Shown piece after piece: positions 56,530 through 64,000 of a stretch of 64,000 nucleotides of DNA. The notes beneath the pieces were generated by a model, which was not told the DNA's origin, did not search any database, and saw only the letters and a list, made by a program, of their open reading frames with translations. Numbering within the stretch: position 1 is the first letter of the stretch; the number at the start of each line of letters is the position of its first letter. Origin of the DNA: Cordylochernes scorpioides (lineage: Eukaryota > Arthropoda > Arachnida > Pseudoscorpiones > Chernetidae); assembly GCA_030710605.1 (NCBI GenBank), contig CP092879.1, positions 27,038,854 to 27,102,853 on the forward strand, written 5' to 3'. The position numbers were made by a program, and so were the translations under genes.

Positions 56530-57440
56530 TTAATGGACAGAATATTGAAGACCGACAAATAACTGTCAGGGAGGTCGCCGAAGAAGCAGGGATATCATTC
56601 GGGTCGACTCAATCGATAATGAAGGACATTTTGGGAGTGAGAAGACTCAACGCCGTTCTCGTTCCCAAAGATTTGACTTTTGATCAAAAGAACGCCCGGA
56701 AAGAAACGGCCAGTCTCAATCTCGAAGCGACAACCGACGACCCCGAATTGCTGAAGAGAGTCATTACTGGAGACGAAACATGGATTTACGGCTTTGATTC
56801 GGAAACTACCCAACAGGCATCGGAGTGGCGCTTCAAAAATGAGCCGAGACCAAAGAAAGCGAGGAAGGCTCCCAGCAAAGTCAAGGTCATGTTGACGGTG
56901 TTCTTCGACTACCAGGGCATCGTTCATCATGTATTTCAACAACAAGGCTCTACAATAACTGCTGACTCCTAACTGGGAATTTTGAGGCGATTGAGGGAAG
57001 CGATCAGGCAGAAACGGCCGGAGCTGTGGAGGAGCAAGTCGTGGATCCTCCACCACGATAACGCGCCGGCGCACACAGCCCTCAAAATCTCGAAGTTCCT
57101 GCAGCTTGTTCGACGGTACATATACTAAAATTGGAACCTCTGTGTTCCCCCAATCCCCCTACAGTCCCGATTTGGCCCCCTGCGACTTTTTCCTCTTTGG
57201 AAAGCTCAAAAAAAAAAAGTTAAAGGGTCGGAAATTTCAGAGCATAGAAGAGATCAAAGTGGAATCGAAGAAGGCCATAAAGGCGATCCCGAAAACAGAC
57301 TACCAGAGGTGTTTTGCCGACTGGAAAAAAAAGGTGGCTGAAGTGCATCGCGGCCAACGGGGACTACTTTGAAGGGAACAATTTGAATTTGGTAGAATAA
57401 TAAAGTTTTTTTTTTAACTTATGAGTAAAGTGTCGAAACT
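56530..57440 (+). pseudogene. Mariner transposase remnant (DD34D type)
   Basis: ILKTDKQITVREVAEEAGIS near 56545, GSTQSIMKDILGVRRLNAVL near 56600, VPKDLTFDQK near 56665. First catalytic D in VITGDETWIYGFDSET near 56765, then EWRFKNEPRPKKARK near 56825 and VFFDYQGIVHHVF near 56900. Stop at 56970. Second D in WILHHDNAPAHTALK near 57045. Then a shift, third D region GPLRLFPLW/LAPCDFFLFGKLK near 57165. GC-richer than its flanks. 5' end truncated; the 3' end near 57440 (CGAAACTTTTTGATCAGAGT) resembles a mariner terminus. Confidence 0.88.
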
Positions 57441-57489
57441 TTTTGATCAGAGTAGTATATTGCTGAGAAGCTCAAGTTAGTTCATATTT

Positions 57490-57640
57490 CAAATGAAAAC
57501 ACCAAAACTCGAATGTTTCTTTTTACAAATAAATTAAACTTCTACTGTCACCACTGCGATGAAAAAATATTGGGAGGGCTTTGTTCATCATTGGTCAATC
57601 CCAGTGGTGAAAAGAAACAATCGCGTTTTTATGTTTTTAT
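57490..57640. repeat. P5 family fragment
   Basis: AAATGAAAACACCAAAACTC, TTAAACTTCTACTGTC, AAAATATTGGGAGGGCTTTG. Ends near GTGGTGAAAAGAAACAATCG. Confidence 0.7.
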
Positions 57641-58189
57641 TTTTATTATATAGATGACGCGTTTATTCTATGTAGTAGTTCATATTTATTACTTCTATTT
57701 TGAGAAAGTTGCGAAATAAAATGTGGAGACCTTCTTTAAGGAAATAATAGAAAAGATCTATTAAACGGAAACTAATTGTGGAAAAAAGAAAATGACTTCT
57801 GTAAGTTGAGGAAACTAGGAGTGACTTATACAAACAGAGAGAAACAATCTGGAGTATTGAAATTGGTTTAATGATTTCTCAGTGAACAATTGCATTGTCT
57901 TTTCCCACTTCCTTAACATTAGATTTAGAGGAAAATATCTCTTTTATTTCAACCACAGCAGCAATATTTAGAAAATGGTACATCGAGAGTAATTAAACAC
58001 TGAAACAATGCCTTATATTTTAAAAAAATAGTGTAATCATTCATTGAGTTTTTGTTTTTGAAACAAAAGTTTGGTTTAAATGTACGCTACAATTTGACTA
58101 TCGTTGAGAAGTAAAAATGCTCATATTTGACCAAAACACAAATATATATTAATATTTTGAAGATTGAGCAATCCATAATTAAAATTATA
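57641..58189. other. No feature recognised
   Basis: AT-rich spacer without recognisable content. Confidence 0.45.
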
Positions 58190-58450
58190 TTTTAAAAAAT
58201 ATGCATATATTGGATTTATAATTATTTTATTGTTCCGATATTTCGAGGGGCAACTCGCCTCTCTTTATCGAGGATGTTTATGTTTTTCACTAAAACATGC
58301 GAGCACGCGTACACCACTCTCGTTCTACAAGGCCAATGAAAAATTGTATTAATGAAAAACATAAATATACTCGATAAAGAGAGGCGAGTTGCCCCTCAAA
58401 TATTGGAACTATAAAATAATTATAAATCCAATATATGCATCTTTTTAAAA
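58190..58450. repeat. PLE-F5 fold-back element
   Basis: Arms of about 95 bp: ATGCATATATTGGATTTATA, TTGTTCCGATATTTCGAGG, GGCAACTCGCCTCTCTTTAT and complements at 58365-58435. On the minus strand 58274-58234 shows stem I UCC/GGA, an eight-base core UCGAUAAA, stem II GAGAGG...CCCCUC (one mismatch), GAA, AUAU, C. The core has three changes from consensus, so it is a decayed relative of the hammerhead-like motif. Confidence 0.7.
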
Positions 58451-58753
58451 TATATTAATATATTAAGAAAAGGCATCTCCGTATCGTGTAACTGAAGATG
58501 TCTTTTTAAAAAAATGTATTCACCTTTCCCCGTACAATTTCACATTTGTACTATTTTTTCACATATATTAATATAATATAATACACTGCGGCCTGTGATT
58601 GTAAAACGACACTTGAAGCTACACCGCATGAGTTTCTTTTTAACGAAAATTAAAATTTTATTTCAAGGTGAAATATCGACCATTTCTAACCCTTTTGGAT
58701 GAGGTATGAAAGGATGAATTATGAAGAGTAATGACGAACGGAAAATAAAAGTG

Positions 58754-58825
58754 TCCAGGGATGGGAATCGAACCCACAATGTTCCGCTTACCGGGAAGAT
58801 GCCATGTCCACTAGGCTACCCTGGA
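58754..58825 (-). tRNA. tRNA-like sequence, left arm of the fold-back
   Basis: 72 nt. Acceptor TCCAGGG/CCCTGGA (7 perfect pairs), D arm GCC/GGC with TAGTGGACAT loop (A box), T arm GTGGG-TTCGATT-CCCAT (B box). The anticodon arm (TTCC/GGAA, 8-base loop, no U33) is not canonical, so no amino acid can be assigned; likely a tRNA-derived Pol III promoter. Confidence 0.6.
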
Positions 58826-58921
58826 CGTATTTTTCCGTTCGTAAATGATACATAGAGTAACCTATAATACAATTATTGGTTAAAGGTTACTTTATGTATC
58901 ATTTACGAACGGAAAAATACG

Positions 58922-58993
58922 TCCAGGGTAGCCTAGTGGACATGGCATCTTCCCGGTAAGCGGAACATTGTGGGTTCGATTCCCATCCCTGGA
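58922..58993 (+). tRNA. tRNA-like sequence, right arm of the fold-back
   Basis: Identical to the left-arm copy, opposite strand. Followed by CACTTTTATTTTCC, which contains a T4 Pol III stop at 58996-58999. Confidence 0.6.
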
Positions 58994-59159
58994 CACTTTT
59001 ATTTTCCGTTCGTCATTACTCTTCATAATTCATCCTTTCATACCTCATCCAAAAGGGTTAGAAATGGTCGATATTTCACCTTGAAATAAAATTTTAATTT
59101 TCGTTAAAAAGAAACTCATGCGGTGTAGCTTCAAGTGTCGCCATATATTAATATACAGC

Positions 59160-59610
59160 AATAATGCGCCATCTATATAATATAAATGAAAACACCAAGA
59201 CGCGAAAGTTTCTTTTCACAAATGAATCAAACTTCTACTGTCCTTGCTGCGATGAAAAATATTATATTGGAAGGGCTTGGCTCATCAGTGGTGAACCCTC
59301 CCAACGGTTTCGCCAATTTAATCTACCAGACCACTTCTTTATACTTCAATACTGTATTGGACNNNNNNNNNNNNNNNNNNNNNNNNNNNNNNNNNNNNNN
59401 NNNNNNNNNNNNNNNNNNNNNNNNNNNNNNNNNNNNNNNNNNNNNNNNNNNNNNNNNNNNNNAATTCTGCTTTTATATGATACACTGAAGGGTGGAATCT
59501 CAGAAATGGTATTTAAGCAAAATATAGACATAAGCTTTTAGGACAGTAGAATTACATTTAAATATGAAAAGAAACATTCGCGTCTTGGTGTTTTCATTTG
59601 TAATATATTA
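59160..59610. repeat. P5 fold-back element with assembly gap
   Basis: Left arm: GCGCCATCTATATA, CGCGAAAGTTTCTTTTCACA, GGAAGGGCTTGGCTCATCAG, CGGTTTCGCCAATTTAATC. Right arm end: AAAGAAACATTCGCGTCTTG at 59570-59590. The gap sits in the centre, as assembly often fails in hairpins. Confidence 0.8.
59363..59462. other. Assembly gap (100 N, nominal)
   Basis: Exactly 100 N inside a fold-back element. Confidence 1.
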
Positions 59611-60350
59611 ATATATTGAAACAATTTTTAGTATAAATATATATGTGAAAAAAGTAAATAAAAATCCTAAAATATTTTGAGCGATATATTTTCAAGGAAA
59701 TAGAAAAAGAAGAATAAATATATGTGATAAGGTCCTGTCGACTTATCTGTGATGAGGTATCCTGTCGACTCTCGCTATAGCTGTGGTAACCGAGGGTCAA
59801 ACCTGTAGTAACCGAGAGGGACAGTCAGGGCGTGGAGAGTTTTCCAGTACCTCTCTGCACCTTGGAGGACCTTTAACAGTTCTCACAGAGTACAGTCAGT
59901 CGTGGTCGAGGCAGAGTGGAAAGCTTGGGAATGTCCACACACAAAAAACGAAGAGACACCGTTGTAGTAGGAAAGTTCCGTGAACAGATAAAAGTCGAGC
60001 TAAGAGAGCAAGATGGAGTTAGAAGAATTCTTACTGTTTTACATGGTCGATGAGGTGGTCCTGGGTACAACCGACAAGGGCTCACGCCGATGGTGAAGTG
60101 ACAGTAATTTCGGCTAAAACCGAGGTTTTATATACCTTTGCCGAGGAGGGAGACATGCGAGAATTTGGACTTTGAACAGGCCCAAAGGGCGTGGGGGCGT
60201 CTGCGCTATTCTGCACCCTTTGACCTTGATGGCAACGTCTTGCCAAATTCCTCTTTAGGGTTGTTGTATTTCTATCTCGATCTCTTTTCTTAGCTCAGCT
60301 CTTAATCTATTACATAGTTTTATTTATTCATCCTCAGTTTGTACAAAGTA
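59611..60350. other. Unclassified, GC-richer region
   Basis: 59720-60260 is richer in GC than its surroundings, with a short repeat (TCCTGTCGACTTATCTGTGA then GAGGTATCCTGTCGACT) and a TATA-like TTTTATATACC at 60127. Could be a retroelement LTR or leader. No open frame accepted. Confidence 0.35.
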
Positions 60351-60962
60351 CAGGGTGATCCAAAAGTCCCGCACAACTTTAAAAATTAATAACTCCGCAA
60401 ATATTTGCGCTAGAGCAATGCGGTAAACACCATTGTGTTCAGGATGCAATGGGATTTTTTATGGCAAATAATGAAAAATTCGATATTGATTTTAGTTACA
60501 ACTGTATTCGCTAGATGGCGCCCTACCAGAATCAGCGATTCAGCGGCCAAATTGTTTGATAAATTGAAAAATATAATTTAACGACACGTATTTTTACTTT
60601 TTGAATACCAGGAAAGAACCCTAATAATATCAAATGATAAATTAATAAAACACCATTTCGCCAAAAGTTAGAAGAAATGGTCAACGATTTTTAAATACAA
60701 TCTGAGATATGTAAAATAGGTATATGCAAATTAAAACATTTAGCAAAAAAAAAAACCTGATATTTTAGATGCGGTTTGCTGGAATCCTCTCAGCTATTTA
60801 TATTTCGAAAATAATAATTTTCTATTTTTTAAATTCAACTCTCTCTCAGTATCGATTATATTTATTTTAATTCATTTGAAAAATATTTATCTATCTCTGA
60901 TGATTTATTTTGCTCTGCAATGCCATTGTTGTTTTTGTCGTGTCCAATAAAGAGCCTCAGAT
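60351..60962 (-). repeat. LINE A tail joined to a mariner 3' end (inverse of 44345-44942)
   Basis: The TIR starts at 60351 (CAGGGTGATCCAAAAGTCCC) after TA. 60351-60740 matches 33485-33870. 60765-60900 matches 44400-44560 inverted. 60930-60962 is the LINE A tail (GTCGTGTCCAATAAAGAGCC). The order and breakpoints are those of the 44.3-44.9 kb copy. Confidence 0.78.
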
Positions 60963-61070
60963 TCTTTTCGTTTGGCCAACAAAAATGTCCAATTTATATA
61001 CACATATATTCTTACATAATGAGACTTTAAAGAATGCAAATAATCTTCATCTATTTACATACACAACACA
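60963..61070 (-). repeat. Gypsy 3' LTR start, truncated by LINE A insertion
   Basis: The minus strand begins TGTGTTGTGTATGTAAATAG right after the polypurine tract. Only about 108 bases remain before the LINE A tail. Confidence 0.55.
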
Positions 61071-61080
61071 TCTCCCCCTT
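61071..61080 (-). promoter_or_regulatory. Polypurine tract of the gypsy element
   Basis: Minus strand AAGGGGGAGA, directly upstream of a TG-starting LTR and just past the end of pol. Primer site for plus-strand synthesis in LTR elements. Confidence 0.6.
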
Positions 61081-61084
61081 AATA

Positions 61085-64000
61085 ATACTCCAGTCGGTCT
61101 AAGGGTTTCTTGGCTTTCTGAGGTCTAGGACTGCGGACGGGCACTTGCACAGCGGCAGCCTCCGGTTTAGGAGTGCAAGAGAGCACGTGCACAGCAACAG
61201 GCCCTGGTATAGGAGTGCAAGAGGGTACGTGCACAGAAGCAGTCTCCTCCTTGTTTCCTGATGTAACCTCTGGAACCTCCTCTTCACTTTATTTCTGACT
61301 TCCACCTACAGGCTTCTCTCCTGATGTTCGAGGAAGTATCAAATTTCTTGTCTCCACTTGTTTCTTTCTCACAGGTCGCAATTGATTGATATGTCTCTTA
61401 TACACGACGCCCTCGCAACTTATAAGGTAGTGACGGTAGCTCAATAATTCCAAAATGGTACCTTTTTACCGTTTAGGTCCAGTTGCATAGTTGCGGAAAT
61501 AAACCTCGCAACCTGTAGTAAACTGCTCCTGCCTTCTTACGGCCTCATGAAATACCTCTCGCGGATTTCTCATCTTGGTATTAAATTCGAGAATCTTGAT
61601 CTTAAACTTCTCTTCATTAGCAGTTCCGCCGGGGAATTCCTTTATTACAGTTTGGGGGAATGCTCTATGAGCAAATAGGAAACTTTGTAGATTCGTCTCT
61701 AAATCATCCTTCCCATTATTCTTTCTCAAAAGGTTTTTAAACCCTCTTACATATCTCTCAGCTAAACCATTTGTACTAGGATTATACGGACTGGTCTTAG
61801 TGTGCCGTATACCATTCATTTTAATAAATTGCTCGAATTCACCGGAGACAAACTGTCTTCCGTTATCTGTAACCAAAATTAGGGCAATCCAACTCTGGAA
61901 AAAAATTCTCCAAGATGATTTAGAATCGTTTTGCTGGTAATATCTTTGATGATAAAAATTTCTATCCACTTTGAGTATGCGTCCACGAGAACCAAAAACA
62001 TTCTTCCCATGAACGGACCCGCTAGATCAAGATGAAGTCGATGCCACGGTTTTTCGGGCCAAGTCCATTCCGAGATGGTAGCCGGGGGCATGCTTACCAA
62101 TTCTTGGCATACTCTACATTCTCTAGTTAACTCCTCGATGTTACTGTCTATGACTGGCTACCAGAAAATACCGTCTGGAAATCATCTTCATTTTAACAAT
62201 CCCCATGTGTATTTCATGCAAGTCATTTAAAATTAAAGATCTTAATTTTTGGGGAATTACCACTCTTTCACGCCATTGAAAACAATCAAACTCCAAACTT
62301 AATTCCTCATTGATCTTATAATAGGGAGCTAGTGGGTTTTCCCTCAGTACCCTTGTGAATTTCCACACACACACACACAGTTGCCTTCTCTAACATTCCT
62401 TAATACTATAGACAGTATTTTATCTCGGGACGTTTCATATGCCACCTCCCTAAAAGAGAACGGTACCTCATTCAACTTCCTGAGAAGAAGTACCTGGTCT
62501 TCATCAAGAAACTCCCTGACACTCGATTCTAAAGGAAGACGTGACAATGCGTCAACATTGGAATTATCACTACTTTTTGAAACTCCTCAGTATAATTAAA
62601 TGCAGCTAATTTTAAGGACCATCTTTTAATTCTGGATGCTGCACATATGGGAATTGGTTTCTGAGGTGAAAATATATGAATTAAGGGTCGGTTGTCTGTG
62701 ACTAATACGAATTTTCGTCCCAGTAAGTATTGTTTTGATTTCTCATCGCCATAAGTTATGCTCAACGCTTCCTTTTCTAGTTGAGAGTACCGTTTTTCCG
62801 CTTCAGTTAATGTTCTAGAAGCAAAAGCTATAGGGCATTCTTCCTTTCTATCATTTCTATGACTCAGAAATACGCCTAGTCCATAGTCCATTAATAATGA
62901 TTTACATTTTTTAAATAACACTGATATTTTTTCGTCCAATTCCATCTACATTTTTATTCAAAAGTTGATAGAATAGCGCTAAAATGTTTGCTATATTATT
63001 TATGAATCTATAATAATAAATTAAGAGTCCTATGAAAGATCTCAATTGCGAAACATTCTTTAGGTTCAGGCGCCTCTATCACTGCTTTAATTTTATTTTC
63101 TAAGGGATGCAGTCCATATTTATCCATTTTAAACCCTAAAAATTCCACCGATTTCTTTTTAAATTTACATTTATATCTGTTTAACTTTAAACTTTTTTCT
63201 AGCAATAATCTAAACACTAGATCCAACTTTTGTTCATGATCTTCAAAGTCTTTTCCTGCAACCATTCCATAATCCTCTGAAATTTATTTGGTGCTACCGC
63301 TACGTCATATGGTAGTCTTTTATAAGAAAACAACCTCTTTGTTGTGTTTATATCAACAACAGCTTTGGCTTCTTCCGCTAACATCACTTGTAAGTAAGCC
63401 TGTGATAGGTCTAGAGTCGAAAGTACGGTGCTTGTAGATAATTTTGAAAATATCTCATCGATCGATGGAATGGGATACCTATCTAATTCTATTGCTTTAT
63501 TAGCTGTACATCTAATATCACCACATATCCTTACACTACCATCCTTTTTTGATGCCGGTACTATTGGAGCGGTCCAATATGCATGAACTATAGGTTATAA
63601 AATGCAAGAATTCACTAAACGATCAATTTCATTCTCTACTTTGTTTTTTGGAGAGAAAGGTAAACTTCTGGCCTTACAAAACACAGGAGTCACATCCTTT
63701 TTTAAATTAATATTTATTCTAACGTCCTTTAGACAGCCCAAATCTTTGTTAAACAAATCTGTATACCTATCCATCATATTTTTATATATTTAAATATATT
63801 TCTATTATATTCATTATTTAAAATTTTAATGCTAAACAATATAGAATAATCAAGTTTCAACTGTTTAAGCCATTCTTTTCCTAATAAAATTACCTGGATT
63901 TTTCCATTTACAACTATTAATCGTAAATATTGGTTGGCTTCTTTTACAAAAACATTTCTTTGATCTATAATCTCTATTGATTTACCACAAAAGGATTTTA
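61085..64000 (-). pseudogene. Ty3/gypsy pol: RT, RNase H, integrase; runs off the right edge
   Basis: Minus strand order: KVENEIDRLVNSCIL near 63620, IVPASKKDGSVRICGDIR near 63560, DRYPIPSIDEIFSKLS near 63470, LDLSQAYLQVML near 63400, then APNKFQRIMEWL near 63270. The next block, which should carry the Y/FLDD catalytic box, is absent and the sequence resumes VAGKDFEDHEQKLDLVFRLL at 63260. RNase H: ALSITYGDEKSKQYLLGRKF near 62760, LVTDNRPLIHIF near 62700. Integrase: HEIHMGIVKMK near 62220 (HH part), ECRVCQELV near 62110 (CC), HLDLAGPFMGRMFLVLVDAY near 62030 (D), ILVTDNGRQFVSGEFEQF near 61870 (D), YNPSTNGLAERYVRG near 61780 (E). Domain order RT-RNaseH-integrase defines gypsy. Multiple stops. 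Confidence 0.93.

Larger units (their letters stand above)
58575..59145. mobile_element. Fold-back tRNA-derived element, complete, 280-bp arms
   Basis: Near-perfect inverted repeat with a short AT-rich centre (about 58855-58875). Each arm, from outside in: CTTGAAGCTACACCGCATGA, TTTATTTCAAGGTGAAATAT, GGATGAGGTATGAAAGG, GTCATTACTCTTCA complement, a full tRNA-like sequence, and TCCGTTCGTAAATGATACAT. It would form a very long hairpin RNA if transcribed through. It most likely arose as two tRNA-derived SINE units joined head to head. Confidence 0.9.

Noticed and set aside
58754-58993. Two functional tRNA genes
   Set aside because: The anticodon arm lacks a 5-bp stem and U33. They are parts of a mobile fold-back element.
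59783-59983. 66-codon open frame in the GC-richer block
   Set aside because: No recognisable motif, low complexity, no splice context.
1-64000. CRISPR arrays, operons or prokaryotic features
   Set aside because: No regularly spaced direct repeats; introns, SINEs and LINEs show this is animal nuclear DNA.

Overview
The window looks like AT-rich, repeat-dense nuclear DNA from an animal, most likely an arthropod. It has spliced exons, tRNA-derived SINEs, I/Jockey- and R1-type LINEs, Ty1/copia and Ty3/gypsy remnants, many mariners, a piggyBac element and Penelope-like fold-back repeats. An arachnid is my best guess from the style of the LINE zinc-knuckle C-termini and the mariners. This is inference; no single feature proves it. 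There are three assembly gaps (16306-16961, 32730-32829, 59363-59462).

Host gene. The one gene I recognise with confidence is a fatty acyl-CoA reductase (FAR) on the + strand. Its last three coding exons are 17205-17334, 24535-24662 and 26247-26397. Splice phases agree at both junctions and the joined 135 codons read through the FAR C-terminal domain to a stop. Upstream exons are not visible; they may lie in the 656-base gap or left of the window. The 7.2-kb intron holds a full-length LINE, a fold-back element and a piggyBac remnant. A 2.9-kb strongly T-skewed, transposon-free stretch follows the stop and may be the 3' UTR.

Left part (1-17200): broken copia pol, a tRNA-derived SINE, short retroposons sharing a 3' tail with a LINE (LINE C), two families of TA-flanked pogo-like MITEs, and many copies of an inverted repeat (PLE-F1) with hammerhead-like cores.

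Right part (29500-64000): a transposon graveyard. It contains a nested cluster of LINE A, an R1-like LINE and a second LINE B copy (35463-44400), a candidate solo LTR, four mariner transposase remnants in 49.6-57.4 kb plus a fifth at 33.5-35.5 kb, fold-back elements that carry tRNA-like sequences, and a gypsy pol gene running off the right edge.

Most notable: at least five different short inverted-repeat families share one hammerhead-ribozyme-like layout (short stem I, a core resembling CUGANGA, one extra base, stem II, GAA, a four-base self-complementary stem III, then a cleavage base). Stem I and stem II sequences differ between families while pairing is kept, which is covariation visible inside one window. 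Labels used below: LINE A, B, C; PLE-F1 to F5; P5 (a further fold-back family); MITE-1 (GGACACC type) and MITE-2 (AGCGCCCC type).
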